64,000 nt of DNA. Source: Paragemmobacter straminiformis (lineage in GTDB: Bacteria; Pseudomonadota; Alphaproteobacteria; Rhodobacterales; Rhodobacteraceae). Positions 17,424 through 28,764 of the stretch are shown piece after piece. A program made the translations under genes and the position numbers. Position 1 is the stretch's first letter, and the number at the start of each line of letters is the position of its first letter. A model generated the notes under the pieces. The model saw nothing but the letters and a program-made list of their open reading frames with translations, had not been told where the DNA came from and did no database searches. The stretch spans positions 87,533 to 151,532 of the forward strand of contig NZ_JACLQD010000006.1 in assembly GCF_014243445.1 (NCBI RefSeq), given 5' to 3'.

Positions 17424-18574
17424 GCCGTTCCCTTCCGGATCGAACCCGCCACAGGATATTGCGCCAGATGCCGGGCGCGGATCACCAGCACCCACAGAAG
17501 CACCGCCCCCACCTGATGGGTGATCGCCACATGCACCTGCGCCGCCGTCAGCGCGGTGTAGATGCCCAGCACCACCTGCGCCAGCAGCATCGCCATCACC
17601 ATATTCACCGCCCTGCGCGTTGCGGCATGCGGAGATTTGCGCCCCCGCAGCCAGACCACCACGCCAAAGGCAAAAAGCAGATAGCCCGACATGCGGTGGA
17701 TGAACTGCACCAGCCCCGGATTCTCGAAAAAGGCCCGCCACCATGCCCCGTCCGGCACATAGAAGGCATCCGCAGGAAAGAACTGTCCGTTCATGTCGGG
17801 CCAGGTCGGAAAGGCCCTTCCCGCATCGATCCCCGCCACCAGCGCGCCCAGCAGGATTTGCACAAAGGCGAAATGCATCATCCCCGTGGTCAGGCCGAAC
17901 AGCTTCGCCTCGCGGCCCCGCCGCGCCTGCATCAACTCGGTCTCGGACCGGCCCAGCAGGAACACATACCACGCGATCAGCCCAAGGATTACAAAGGCGA
18001 TCCCCAGATGCGTCGCCAGCCGGTAGGACGCGACATCCACCATGCTGCCCTTCAACCCCGAGGACACCATCCACCAGCCGATGGCCCCCTGCACCCCACC
18101 AAGCGCCCCTACGCCCAGCAAGCGCCCCGTCCATCCGGCCGGAATTTTCCACGCCACCAGAAAGCCGAGAAAGCCGAACAACCAGACCAGCCCGATCACC
18201 CGTCCCAGCTGGCGGTGGCCCCATTCCCACCAGTAGATGGATTTGAACGCCTCAAGCTCCATCCCCTTGTTCTGCAACTGGTATTCGGGGCTTGCCTGAT
18301 ATTTCGCGAATTCGGCCGCCCATGCCGCATCGTCCAGCGGTGGCAGCGCCCCCGTGACGGGGCGCCATTCGGTGATCGACAGGCCCGAATCCGTCAGCCG
18401 CGTCAAACCGCCCACGGCGATCATAGCGGCCACCAGCAGGAACAGCACCGCCAGCCAAAGGCGGATGCCGCGCCGCGCGCCCGTGGCCCGCGCTGCGATC
18501 ATGCCGCCTGCGGGGGCCACAGGGGCCGCGTTGCCCGATCCCACTTCCTCGAAAATGCTGCGCTTTCCGGCCAT
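17420..18574 (-). CDS. ctaA: Heme A synthase (Cox15 type)
   Basis: A 384-residue polytopic membrane enzyme that oxidises the C8 methyl of heme O to the formyl group of heme A. GGLTRLTDSGLSITEWRP, the heme-binding WWEWGHRQLGRVIG, LATHLGIAF, QFIHRMSGYLL and ITHQVGAVL supply the conserved histidines of the two four-helix bundles. It works with ctaB (10897) for the aa3 oxidase. It heads a three-gene run (ctaA, M32, MFS) with overlapping stops and starts. Confidence 0.96.
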   Translation of the reverse strand: MAGKRSIFEEVGSGNAAPVAPAGGMIAARATGARRGIRLWLAVLFLLVAAMIAVGGLTRLTDSGLSITEWRPVTGALPPLDDAAWAAEFAKYQASPEYQLQNKGMELEAFKSIYWWEWGHRQLGRVIGLVWLFGFLGFLVAWKIPAGWTGRLLGVGALGGVQGAIGWWMVSSGLKGSMVDVASYRLATHLGIAFVILGLIAWYVFLLGRSETELMQARRGREAKLFGLTTGMMHFAFVQILLGALVAGIDAGRAFPTWPDMNGQFFPADAFYVPDGAWWRAFFENPGLVQFIHRMSGYLLFAFGVVVWLRGRKSPHAATRRAVNMVMAMLLAQVVLGIYTALTAAQVHVAITHQVGAVLLWVLVIRARHLAQYPVAGSIRKGTA

Positions 18575-18700
18575 TCCCAGTCTCCAATTCGGTCGGGCGC
18601 AACGGTAAGCCGCCCCCCATCCGCCTTCAAGGGTCCGCGACAGCCCACCGCATCACCGCAGCGTGACACCGCCCGATGCAGCACCCCGACGCCCGCCGCT

Positions 18701-18770
18701 TCCTCTTGCCCCAAATATCCTCGGGGGGTGAATTGCCCGCAGGGCAAGAGGGGGGCAGACAGCCCCCCTG
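18701..18770 (+). repeat. Dispersed intergenic repeat copy
   Basis: TTCCTCTTG-CCC-CAAATATCCTCGG followed by GGGTGAATTGCCCGCAGGGC and a hairpin GGGGGGCAGACAGCCCCCC. It is almost identical to the copy at 5141. It sits beyond the 3' end of trmJ (minus) and upstream of ctaA (minus). Confidence 0.75.
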
Positions 18771-18816
18771 CACCAGCCGCCCCCCCTGCACCAGCCGCCC
18801 CCCCTGCACCAGCCGC
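18763..18816 (+). repeat. Tandem 18-bp repeat, three exact copies
   Basis: CCCCCCTGCACCAGCCGC is repeated exactly at 18763-18780, 18781-18798 and 18799-18816, directly after the repeat element and abutting the stop codon of trmJ. It looks like slippage expansion of the hairpin tail of the element. Confidence 0.9.
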
Positions 18817-19554
18817 CTAGTCGCGCTGGTGCTTCAGCTTGAAGGCGATCTGCCGCAACATCCCGTGGAACGTCTGCACCTCGGCCTTGGTCAGACCCAG
18901 CCGCGCCCACATGTTGCGCAGGTTCAGCTTCATCCCCTCGGCCTTGTCCGCCGGAAAGAAGAACCCCGCCGCATCGAGCCGCTCCTCGAAATGGTCGCCC
19001 AGTTTCTCGACATCGACCCGCGCCGCGAATTCCGTGCGCGCCAGCTGCATCACCTCGGGGGCAAAGACCTCGGACTGGCGGCGCCACTCATAGCCCAGAA
19101 GCAGCGCGCATTGCGCAAGGTTGAGCGACGGGAAATCGGGGTTCACCGGAACGGTCACGATGGCATTGGCCAGCGCCACATCCTCGTTCTCAAGCCCCGC
19201 GCGTTCCGGCCCGAACAGCACGCCGACCCTCTTGCCCTCGGCCGCCATGGCCCGCGCCATCTCCATCGCCCGCTCCGGCGTGACGACGGGCTTGACCAGC
19301 TCGCGCCCCCGCGCGGTGGTTGCAAAGACATAGTCGCAATCGGCAATCGCCTCCTGCACCGTGCCGAACAGCCCCGCATGGTCCAGCAGACGCCCCGCAC
19401 CCGAGGCCATCGCCACCGCCTTGGGGTTGGGCCAGCCGTCGCGCGGGTCCACGATCCGCATCCGCTCCAGCCCGAAATTCAGCATGGCCCGCGCCGCGGC
19501 CCCGATATTCTCGCCCATTTGCGGACGCACAAGGATGAAGCTCGGCGCGATCAT
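18817..19554 (-). CDS. trmJ: tRNA/rRNA 2'-O-methyltransferase, TrmJ type
   Basis: A 245-residue SpoU-class (SPOUT) methyltransferase. SFILVRPQMGENIGAAARAM is the N-terminal motif 1, VLFGPERAGLENED motif 2, and PSLNLAQCALLLGYEW motif 3 forming the AdoMet-binding knot. TrmJ methylates nucleotide 32 of several tRNAs. The ATG at 19554 has GGAG seven bases upstream; a TTG four codons earlier is less likely. It is divergent from the thiE-like gene. Confidence 0.9.
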   Translation of the reverse strand: MIAPSFILVRPQMGENIGAAARAMLNFGLERMRIVDPRDGWPNPKAVAMASGAGRLLDHAGLFGTVQEAIADCDYVFATTARGRELVKPVVTPERAMEMARAMAAEGKRVGVLFGPERAGLENEDVALANAIVTVPVNPDFPSLNLAQCALLLGYEWRRQSEVFAPEVMQLARTEFAARVDVEKLGDHFEERLDAAGFFFPADKAEGMKLNLRNMWARLGLTKAEVQTFHGMLRQIAFKLKHQRD

Positions 19555-19675
19555 GGCAATCTCCAAGGATGATTGCGCCGATTACCCGCCCTTTCCCGCA
19601 TCGGCAAGCGCCAAGCGGGCATGGTCAAGGCCCCGGTCTTGCGCTAAGGCAGGGCAAAGCCCTCCGGAGCGCATC

Positions 19676-20293
19676 ATGGCCGATCAAGACCGCCCGCAAA
19701 TCTATCTCGTCACCCCGCCGGAATTCGATCTCGACAGCTTCCCCGACCGCCTCGCACAGGTGCTCGACGGGGCCGAGATCGCCTGCCTGCGCCTCTCGCT
19801 CGCCACGCGTGACGAAGACCGCGTCCTGCGCGCCGCCGATGCCATGCGGCAGGTCTGCCACGCCCGCGATGTCGCCATCGTCATCGAACGTCATGTGCTT
19901 CTGGTCGAACGCCTCGGCCTCGACGGCGTCCACCTCACCGATGGCGCCCGCTCGCTGCGCAAGGTGCGCAAGGATCTGCCCGATGCCATCATCGGCGCGC
20001 ATTGCGGCGCCACCCGCCACGAAGGCATCAGCGCCGCCGAACACGGGGCCGATTACGTGGCCTTCGGCCCCGTCGGTGCCACGCCCCTCGGCGACGGCAG
20101 CCTTGCCGACTGGGACCTTTTCGAATGGTGGTCCGAGATGATCGAGGTTCCCGTTGTCGCCGAAGGCGCGCTCACCGCGGAACTGGTCGAGAAATTCGGC
20201 CCCGTCACCGACTTCTTCGCCGTGGGCGAGGAAATCTGGTCGACCGAAGACCCGCTCGCCAGCCTGAAGAAACTCCTCGCCCCGCTCGGCTAG
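19676..20293 (+). CDS. Thiamine-phosphate synthase family protein (ThiE/TenI)
   Basis: A 205-residue TIM-barrel protein. IYLVTPPEF, DVAIVIERHVLLVERLGLDGVHLTDG, IIGAHCGATRHEGISAAEHGADYVAFGPV and VAEGALTAE follow the ThiE pattern. ThiE couples the thiazole and pyrimidine halves of thiamine; TenI paralogues act as thiazole tautomerases. GADYVAFGPVGAT is present, but the usual pyrophosphate-binding arginine segment near residue 60 is not obvious, so a TenI-like or divergent role is possible. No other thi gene adjoins it. It converges on olsA with a 13-base gap. Confidence 0.75.
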   Translation: MADQDRPQIYLVTPPEFDLDSFPDRLAQVLDGAEIACLRLSLATRDEDRVLRAADAMRQVCHARDVAIVIERHVLLVERLGLDGVHLTDGARSLRKVRKDLPDAIIGAHCGATRHEGISAAEHGADYVAFGPVGATPLGDGSLADWDLFEWWSEMIEVPVVAEGALTAELVEKFGPVTDFFAVGEEIWSTEDPLASLKKLLAPLG

Positions 20294-20306
20294 GTCTTTC
20301 CTGCCC

Positions 20307-21116
20307 TCAGCCCATCGCCGCGCGCACCGCCGCCTCGCAGCGCGCGGCCAAAGCCTTGCGGTCGGCGCAGTCCTCGACAGCGACGGGCTCGTGGAACACC
20401 ACCTCGACAGCCCCCTGCCGCGCTTCGGCCAGGACCCGCAGAAAATGCCCGCCAAAGGTCATGTCGGCCCACCAGCCATAGAACCGCGCATCCTGCCGCT
20501 CGGGCGCGCGATAGACCAGCGTCACGGGCTGGATATGCATCACCTCGTCCAGCCCGTGGGTGAAGAACGCCGCAAACAGCGTTGATTTGAATGGCAGAAC
20601 CCGCAGCCCGTCGGTGCTTGTGCCTTCGGGAAAGAACAGCAGCCGATGCCCCGCCCGCAACCGCTCTTCGAACAGGCGCTGTTGCCGCTTCGCCTCGGCG
20701 CCCCTGCGGGCGATGAACACCGTCCCCGTCGCCCGCGCCAGCCAGCCGATGCCAGCCCAGCCCGACACCTCGGATTTCGCCACAAAATAGACCCGCGCCG
20801 CCGCGTTCAGCGCAAAGATATCCAGCCACGAGGCATGGTTCGCCACCATCGCCCCGCGCTCGGCCATCGGCCGGCCCCGCACGATCAACCGCATCCGCAA
20901 GATCGCAAAGGCCGCATGGCAGACGGCCTGCGTCACATGGGGCGTCCAGGGCCGCGCCATGCCGAACAGGGGCCGCTCGACCAGACGCACCAGCAGCAAG
21001 ACCCCCAGCCCGCCATAGGTCACGACGCCCAGCACCAGCCCGCGCCAGACCACCCGCAGCCAGCCCGCAGGGCCGATCGGGGCATAGCGGATCGGAACCT
21101 CTTTCCAGCCCTCCAC
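20307..21116 (-). CDS. olsA: 1-acyl-glycerol-3-phosphate-type acyltransferase, OlsA-like
   Basis: A 269-residue PlsC-family membrane acyltransferase. NHASWLDIFAL is the HX4D catalytic motif (written HASWLD), and FFPEGTSTDGLRVLPFKSTLF is the second conserved block. Translation most likely starts at a GTG at 21116, immediately after the olsB TAG, with AAGGGGCGGG in the end of olsB as ribosome-binding site. Beside olsB, it should add the second acyl chain to lyso-ornithine lipid, giving ornithine lipid for the envelope. Confidence 0.85.
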   Translation of the reverse strand: MEGWKEVPIRYAPIGPAGWLRVVWRGLVLGVVTYGGLGVLLLVRLVERPLFGMARPWTPHVTQAVCHAAFAILRMRLIVRGRPMAERGAMVANHASWLDIFALNAAARVYFVAKSEVSGWAGIGWLARATGTVFIARRGAEAKRQQRLFEERLRAGHRLLFFPEGTSTDGLRVLPFKSTLFAAFFTHGLDEVMHIQPVTLVYRAPERQDARFYGWWADMTFGGHFLRVLAEARQGAVEVVFHEPVAVEDCADRKALAARCEAAVRAAMG

Positions 21117-21893
21117 CTAGGCCCGCCCCTTGGTATAGAACCCCCGATGCCGTTCTGACATCCGCTGCGTGTCCATCACCAGACAGACATCGGTCGTGTT
21201 GAAGGCGCGGTCGATCCATGCCCCCTCGCCCACGAAACCGCCAAGCCGCAGATAGGCCTTGATCAGCGCCGGGGTCGCCGCCATCGCCGCCTTGCGGTCC
21301 AATGCGCCCTGCTCCAGCAGGTCCATCGCCTGCCCGCCCGCCCGCGCCTTCACGCGCAGACCCTCGGGCGCAAGATGGTGATGGTGCAGATAGGCCAGGG
21401 GCTGGGTCAGCGCCGCGATATCGGTGCCATGAAAGCTCGCCACGCCGAACAGGATCTCGATGTCCCGCTCCAGCACGTAATCGGCCAGCGCATTCCACAG
21501 ATGGTACATCGCCGTCCCGCCGCGATGGTCGGGATGCACGCAAGACCGCCCCAGTTCCAGCAACTTGCGCCCGCTCTGCCGCAAGGGCGTCAGGTCGTAT
21601 TCGCTTTCCGAATAGAACATCCCGCCCGGCCCCAGCCGGTCGGACGGCAACAGCCGATAGGCCCCGACCACATCTTCCAACGCCTCGGGGTCGCGCCGCT
21701 GGTCGATCAGCAGCAGATGGTCGAAGACGGGGTCGAAATCATCGCGTTCAAGCTGGGCGTCATGGTCCACAAGCGGACCCGTCGCGCCAAGCTCCTGCAC
21801 GAACACCCTGTAGCGCAACCGTTGCGCCGCCCGCAGGTCCCGCGCATCGCGGGCCAACCGCAGCGTGAAGATCGAGGCATCCTCGGCATTCAT
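21117..21893 (-). CDS. olsB: L-ornithine N(alpha)-acyltransferase, OlsB-like
   Basis: A 258-residue GNAT-type enzyme of the OlsB/hemolysin-like family. LRAAQRLRYRVFVQELGA, DHLLLID, VGAYRLLP, LELGRSCVHPDHRGG and HLWNALADYV match the family. It makes 3-hydroxyacyl-ornithine from acyl-ACP, the first step of ornithine-lipid synthesis, a phosphate-free membrane lipid of many alphaproteobacteria. The ATG at 21893 has GGAAGGG upstream. It abuts olsA, so the pair is one unit. Confidence 0.88.
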   Translation of the reverse strand: MNAEDASIFTLRLARDARDLRAAQRLRYRVFVQELGATGPLVDHDAQLERDDFDPVFDHLLLIDQRRDPEALEDVVGAYRLLPSDRLGPGGMFYSESEYDLTPLRQSGRKLLELGRSCVHPDHRGGTAMYHLWNALADYVLERDIEILFGVASFHGTDIAALTQPLAYLHHHHLAPEGLRVKARAGGQAMDLLEQGALDRKAAMAATPALIKAYLRLGGFVGEGAWIDRAFNTTDVCLVMDTQRMSERHRGFYTKGRA

Positions 21894-22081
21894 TCGCGTC
21901 GCACCCTTCCGGCATCCCGCAGTCCGGCTTCGACCGCTACCAAAAGCCATATCGGCCCGTCTTTACGGCCTCGTCCTTGGCGGCGCAACCGCAGGCCGCG
22001 CCGTATCGGCAACAGGTCCCGATTAACCGCCGCAAAAAACAACCATCGGTTGCCGGATATCCCTTTACGGATAGAACTCAC

Positions 22082-22255
22082 TCAGGGGTCGAACACCAGA
22101 ACCAGATCGACCCGCTTCCCGTCGATCACCACCTTGCCCGCATGTTCGAAATTCACCGTGACCCGCCCGCCGACATTCGACTGCACCTGCCCCAGCCCCC
22201 AATCGGGCTGCGAGGGGTGGCGCACATACATCCCGGGTTCGAGCAAGGCATTCAT
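22082..22255 (-). CDS. Small DUF3553 protein
   Basis: A 57-residue protein (MNALLEPGMYVRHPSQPDWG...), with the pattern RHPSQPDWGLGQVQ and GGRVTVNFEHAGKVVI of DUF3553, a small Tudor-like beta barrel also found at the C-terminus of some UvrD helicases. The function is unproven; a nucleic-acid or RNA polymerase contact is possible. GGGGAACGG precedes the ATG. It is divergent from chpT with only 32 bases between starts. Confidence 0.82.
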   Translation of the reverse strand: MNALLEPGMYVRHPSQPDWGLGQVQSNVGGRVTVNFEHAGKVVIDGKRVDLVLVFDP

Positions 22256-22287
22256 CGTTCCGTTCCCCTGTTCCGTCAAAGGTTGCC

Positions 22288-22917
22288 ATGACCGTTCCCG
22301 CCATGCCCCCCGAAGCACGCCCCGAAACCCCGGCCGATCTGGCAGCCCTCGTCGCGTCGCGCCTCTGCCATGATCTTATCAGCCCGATCGGCGCGATCGG
22401 CAACGGGGTCGAACTGATCTCGCTCGATCCGCGCCCGAAAAGCGGCGAACTCGCGCTGCTCTCCGACAGCGTCGCCTCGGCCAGCGCGAAACTGCGCTTC
22501 TTCCGCATCGCCTTTGGCGTCGCGGGCCGCGACCAGTCGATCAGCCGCAGCGAGGTGGTCCCCCTTCTGGGCGATCTCTACCGCACCGGACGCATCACGC
22601 TCGATTGGCAAAGCCCCGTCGACATGACCCGCGCCGAAGCCAAGCTTGCCTTTCTCATGCTGCTCTGCGCCGAACATGCCCTGCCCACGGGCGGGGCGCT
22701 GGCCGTGCTGCGCGATGGCGTGGGCTGGACGCTGCGCGCTTCCTCGCCGCGCCTGCGCCACGATGCCGGTCTCTGGTCGCTGCTGGCCGATCCCGCCCTG
22801 TCCGGCCCGCTCGACCCGGCACAGGTGCAATTCCCGCTGGCAGGCGCGCAATTGCAGGCCCTCCAGCGCCGCGCGGTGATCGACGTCGGCGTCTCGACGC
22901 TGACGGTCAGCTTCTGA
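22288..22917 (+). CDS. chpT: Histidine phosphotransferase ChpT
   Basis: A 209-residue dimeric phosphotransfer protein. The phospho-accepting histidine is in [20 protein letters not shown] (about residue 29), and the rest is a degenerate ATPase-like domain ([30 protein letters not shown]). ChpT passes phosphate from CckA to CtrA. In Rhodobacter relatives this relay controls motility, gene-transfer agent and stress genes. It converges on proA, overlapping it by 11 bases at the 3' ends. Confidence 0.88.
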   Translation: MTVPAMPPEARPETPADLAALVASRLCHDLISPIGAIGNGVELISLDPRPKSGELALLSDSVASASAKLRFFRIAFGVAGRDQSISRSEVVPLLGDLYRTGRITLDWQSPVDMTRAEAKLAFLMLLCAEHALPTGGALAVLRDGVGWTLRASSPRLRHDAGLWSLLADPALSGPLDPAQVQFPLAGAQLQALQRRAVIDVGVSTLTVSF

Positions 22918-24166
22918 TCGTCCCGTCTCCGGTCACGAGGTATTTGAAGCTGGTCAGCTGCTCGGCCCCGACAGGCCCGCGCGCATGCAACTTGCCCGTG
23001 GCGATGCCGATCTCGCCGCCCATCCCGAACTCGCCCCCGTCGGCAAACTGGGTCGAGGCGTTGCGCATCAGGATCGCGCTGTCCAGCCGCTCGAAGAACC
23101 GCGCGCCCGTGGCGTCGTTCTCGGTCAGGATCGCTTCGGTATGGCTCGACCCGTAGCGGCGGATATGGGCAATCGCCTCGTCCACGCCGTCGACCAGCTT
23201 CACGGCAATGATCCGGTCAAGGAATTCGCGTCCGAAATCATCCGCCGCAGCAGGCACCGTTCCGGCCACCTTGAGCAGTTCGCCCGTGGCCCGCACCTCG
23301 ACACCCGCCGCCAGCAGGTCCTCGATCAACACCGCCCCGTGCTTGGTGTAGAACTGCCAGTCGATCAACAGGCATTCCGCCGCGCCGCAAATCCCCGTCC
23401 GCCGCGTCTTGGCATTCACCACCACCCGACGCGCCTTTTCAAGATCGGCGTCACGGTCGGCGTAGATGTGGCAAATCCCCTCGAGATGGGCAAAGACCGG
23501 CACCCGCGCCTCGCGCTGCACAAGGCCGACCAGCCCCTTGCCGCCACGCGGCACGATCACGTCGATGTATTCGACCGCCCCCAGCATGGCCGAAACCATG
23601 CCACGGTCCCGCGTCGGGATCAGCTGGATCGCCGCTTCCGGCAGATTCGCCTCGCGCAGGCCCTGCACCATGCAATCATGGATCGCCTCCGAGGAATTGA
23701 ACCCCTCGCTCCCCCCCCGCAAGATCACCGCATTCCCCGCCTTCAGGCACAGCGCCCCGGCGTCGGCCGTCACATTGGGACGGCTTTCGTAGATCACCCC
23801 CACCACGCCCAGCGGCGTGGCCACCCGCTGGATATGCAGCCCGCTCGGCATGTCCCATTCGGCAAGCACCCGCCCCACCGGATCGCGCTGCTCGGCCACC
23901 GACCGCAACCCGTCGACGATCCCGCGGATGCGCCCCTCGTCCAGCCGCAGCCGGTCCATCATGGCGGGCGACAGCCCCTTTTCCTCGCCATAGGCAAGGT
24001 CCATCACATTCCCGTCGAGAATTTCCTGCCGCCGCGCCCAGACCGCCGCCGCCGCCGCCTGCAAGGCCACGGCCTTCCGCTCTGACGAGGCAAAGGCCAA
24101 CTCCGCCGCCGCAGCCCGTGCCTTGGCCCCGATTTCGGCCATCATATCCGCGAAATTGCCATCCAT
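22907..24166 (-). CDS. proA: Gamma-glutamyl phosphate reductase
   Basis: A 419-residue NADPH-dependent enzyme of the aldehyde dehydrogenase superfamily, second step of proline synthesis. [20 protein letters not shown], the ILRGGSE segment, and the catalytic cysteine in [13 protein letters not shown] identify it. It reduces glutamyl-5-phosphate made by ProB to the semialdehyde. It lies 77 bases after proB; the gap holds a GC hairpin. Confidence 0.97.
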   Translation of the reverse strand: MDGNFADMMAEIGAKARAAAAELAFASSERKAVALQAAAAAVWARRQEILDGNVMDLAYGEEKGLSPAMMDRLRLDEGRIRGIVDGLRSVAEQRDPVGRVLAEWDMPSGLHIQRVATPLGVVGVIYESRPNVTADAGALCLKAGNAVILRGGSEGFNSSEAIHDCMVQGLREANLPEAAIQLIPTRDRGMVSAMLGAVEYIDVIVPRGGKGLVGLVQREARVPVFAHLEGICHIYADRDADLEKARRVVVNAKTRRTGICGAAECLLIDWQFYTKHGAVLIEDLLAAGVEVRATGELLKVAGTVPAAADDFGREFLDRIIAVKLVDGVDEAIAHIRRYGSSHTEAILTENDATGARFFERLDSAILMRNASTQFADGGEFGMGGEIGIATGKLHARGPVGAEQLTSFKYLVTGDGTIRS

Positions 24167-24209
24167 GCCGAAAGCCCCTCATGTCCTGTCGTGAAGTGTC
24201 GCCGTGGGT

Positions 24210-24226
24210 GCGGGGGCTGCCCCCGC
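24210..24226 (-). terminator. GC hairpin between proB and proA
   Basis: Perfect 8-bp stem GCGGGGGC / GCCCCCGC with a single-base loop. There is no T-run on either side, so it may slow or process the proBA transcript instead of ending it. Confidence 0.35.
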
Positions 24227-24243
24227 GCTCCGCCACCCGACAC

Positions 24244-26903
<2,660 letters not shown>

Positions 26904-26945
26904 GACCCCTCACCTTTTACGAACAGCCCCATCCCGCCCCGCTTC

Positions 26946-26992
26946 ATCCTTGCCCAAATACTCTGCGGGGGCGCGGGGGTGCAAAACCCCCG
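26946..26992 (+). repeat. Dispersed intergenic repeat copy
   Basis: ATCCTTGCCCAAATACTCTG followed by CGGGGGCG and a hairpin CGGGGGT / ACCCCCG around GCAAA. It is the short TACTC variant seen also at 9246 and 14567, and lies between two minus-strand acetyltransferase genes. Confidence 0.68.
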
Positions 26993-27020
26993 CTCCGACA
27001 GGCGTCACGAAGCGCGCGCC

Positions 27021-27602
27021 TCAGTCCAGCTTGCGGATATAGGTCCATGTCGGCACCCGCGCATTGCGGGCCACCGAAAAGGTCTCGGCATCGCCCAGAT
27101 AGACGAAGCCCGCATTGGTCAGCACCCGCGCCGATCCGGGATTGTCCTGGAACACCTCGGCAAAGATCGTGCGGTTGCCCTGCGGATTGGCATCGACCAG
27201 CGCCCGCACCGCGTCCGAGGCGAACCCCGCATTCCAGAACGCAGGCCCGACCCAGAAGCCGATCTCCGATTGCCCGCGATCGCGCTTGGTCTCGTCCATG
27301 CGCTTCAGGCTGATGACCCCCAGCACCTCGGCAAGGCCGCTGGCCGACCCGTCCATGACCCAGATATCCTCGTCGGCATCCGTGGCCATCGCGCGGGTGA
27401 CAAAGGCCTCGGCGGCCCCGGGCGGCAGGGGGTGGGGAATCGACCGCGTCGCCTCGGCCACGCGGCGGTCGCCGGCATACATGGCAAACAGCCCCGAATC
27501 CGACTTGCGCACCGGACGCAGCACGAAGCGCCCCGCCGGAATGAATGCGGAAGCCCCGCGCAAGGGCGCGTTGGTGTTCGCCGTCAGATCGACCGTGTTC
27601 AT
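27021..27602 (-). CDS. GNAT acetyltransferase
   Basis: A 193-residue acetyltransferase. RFVLRPVRKSDSGLF, LAEVLGVISLKRMD, SEIGFWVGPAFWNAGFASDAV (acetyl-CoA loop) and NPGSARVLTNAGFVYLGD define the RimJ/RimL type. The ATG at 27602 has GGAGGGAAG upstream. It lies between rpmA and obgE, next to a second, broken GNAT gene of similar type; the two could be old duplicates. The substrate is unknown. Confidence 0.86.
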   Translation of the reverse strand: MNTVDLTANTNAPLRGASAFIPAGRFVLRPVRKSDSGLFAMYAGDRRVAEATRSIPHPLPPGAAEAFVTRAMATDADEDIWVMDGSASGLAEVLGVISLKRMDETKRDRGQSEIGFWVGPAFWNAGFASDAVRALVDANPQGNRTIFAEVFQDNPGSARVLTNAGFVYLGDAETFSVARNARVPTWTYIRKLD

Positions 27603-27759
27603 GGCTTCCCTCCTCTGAAAGCACATGTCGGAAGGCTCGCGCCCCCCTTCAAGCGTTACGGCCCCGCCGCGCGCGAATGTTACCCGCCTGCGGAACCACC
27701 GGCCCGCCCCCCCTCGCGACGGCAGACCGCATCTTTCGGCCGCAAAGAACGGCCCCGAA

Positions 27760-27802
27760 CCAAAAAGATCAGGGGGACCGGCCTCTCAGCCGATCCCCCT
27801 TC
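27760..27802 (-). terminator. Terminator after rpmA
   Basis: Stem AGGGGGACCGGC / GCCGATCCCCCT (12 bp with one wobble, about 27771-27800), followed on the minus strand by TGATCTTTTTGG. It lies 25 bases past the rpmA stop, ending the rplU-rpmA transcript before the acetyltransferase genes. Confidence 0.85.
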
Positions 27803-27827
27803 TACAAACCGTTTGTAAAGGTTCGGC

Positions 27828-28097
27828 TTACTCGGCGGCCTCCGCAACCGGGAGAACCGAAATGAAGGTGCGCCCTTTCAGGCCCTTCTTGAAGGTCACG
27901 CGGCCCTCGGTCACGGCAAAGATCGTATGATCCACGCCCATGCCGACGCCCTGACCGGGGAAATAGGTCGTGCCGCGCTGGCGCACGATGATATTGCCCG
28001 GAATGGCAGCCTGACCGCCGTAGAGCTTCACGCCGAGACGGCGACCGGCCGAGTCGCGGCCGTTGCGGGACGAACCGCCTGCTTTCTTGTGTGCCAT
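27828..28097 (-). CDS. rpmA: 50S ribosomal protein L27
   Basis: An 89-residue protein that contacts the tRNA acceptor ends in the peptidyl-transferase centre. [40 protein letters not shown] and [12 protein letters not shown] are the universal L27 sequence; there is no cleaved N-terminal leader as in Firmicutes. It lies six bases after rplU in the same transcript. Confidence 0.99.
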   Translation of the reverse strand: MAHKKAGGSSRNGRDSAGRRLGVKLYGGQAAIPGNIIVRQRGTTYFPGQGVGMGVDHTIFAVTEGRVTFKKGLKGRTFISVLPVAEAAE

Positions 28098-28103
28098 GAG
28101 TGA

Positions 28104-28562
28104 TTACTCCGTAGCAGCGGCGGCCTTGGCGGCACGCTTCGGTTTCGCGGGAGCTTCCGCCACGGGGGCAGGAGCGGCGGCAGCGTTATGCGCAACGCGA
28201 CGGGCGGCAGCGGTGCCGACGGCAGCAGCGATGCCCGACTTGTCCGCGCCCTTGGCGAGAACTTCGGTCACGCGCAGCAGCGTCAGTTGCTGACGGTGGC
28301 CCTTGGTGCGCTGCGACGAGTGCTTGCGGCGACGCTTGACGAAGTGGATCGTCTTGACGCCCTTGATCTGGTCGATCACCTCGGCCACGACAGCCGCACC
28401 GGCAACGGTGGGCGCGCCGACGGTGACGGTTTCGCCGCCGACCATCAGAATCTCGTTGAACTGGATCTTGTCTCCGGCAACGGCATCCAGCTTTTCAACG
28501 CGCAGAACGTCACCCGCCTGCACCTTGTACTGCTTGCCACCGGTCTTGAGGACCGCGAACAT
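28104..28562 (-). CDS. rplU: 50S ribosomal protein L21 with long C-terminal tail
   Basis: A 152-residue protein. The first ~100 residues are standard L21 (MFAVLKTGGKQYKVQAGDVL, HFVKRRRKHSSQRTKGHRQ, LTLLRVTEV). About 50 further residues form an Ala/Pro/Lys-rich tail (VAEAPAKPKRAAKAAAATE), longer than the typical ~103-residue protein; such tails occur in some alphaproteobacteria. GAAGGAAAG lies before the ATG. It leads the rplU-rpmA unit. Confidence 0.98.
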   Translation of the reverse strand: MFAVLKTGGKQYKVQAGDVLRVEKLDAVAGDKIQFNEILMVGGETVTVGAPTVAGAAVVAEVIDQIKGVKTIHFVKRRRKHSSQRTKGHRQQLTLLRVTEVLAKGADKSGIAAAVGTAAARRVAHNAAAAPAPVAEAPAKPKRAAKAAAATE

Positions 28563-28702
28563 GGTCTTTCCTTCACATCGCTCCGCGTCCTGTGGCCCCT
28601 TGCGGTGTTTTCGGGGTTTCCCCCGCCTCGGACAGCGCGCCCCGTGCGGGGCGTCATTGAAATAAGAATCCCGGCCAGACTCGCGCCCCGCCAGGATGCG
28701 GG

Positions 28703-28731
28703 CTTATCGGCAAAAGCAGACCCCAAGTCAA
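28703..28731 (-). promoter_or_regulatory. Predicted sigma-70 promoter of rplU-rpmA
   Basis: On the minus strand: TTGACT (28726-28731), 17-bp spacer, GATAAG (28703-28708). It would give a leader of roughly 130 bases. The leader contains GCCCC-GTGC-GGGGC and CGGGG-GAAA-CCCCG hairpins that could take part in ribosomal-protein feedback; this is only suggested. Confidence 0.6.
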
Positions 28732-28741
28732 GCGCGAAAGG

Positions 28742-28761
28742 GCAGCCCTTTCACGGGCTGC
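28742..28761 (-). terminator. Hairpin just past the DUF2059 gene
   Basis: Stem GCAGCCC / GGGCTGC with a 6-base loop, four bases after the stop at 28765, followed on the minus strand by CCTTTCGCG. The T-run is poor, so this is a weak terminator candidate. Confidence 0.4.
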
Positions 28762-28764
28762 GCC

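Noticed and set aside
17424..18230. Upstream extension of the M32 carboxypeptidase frame to 18230
   Set aside because: It runs through ctaA in another frame. The ATG at 17423 with a good ribosome site gives the normal length.
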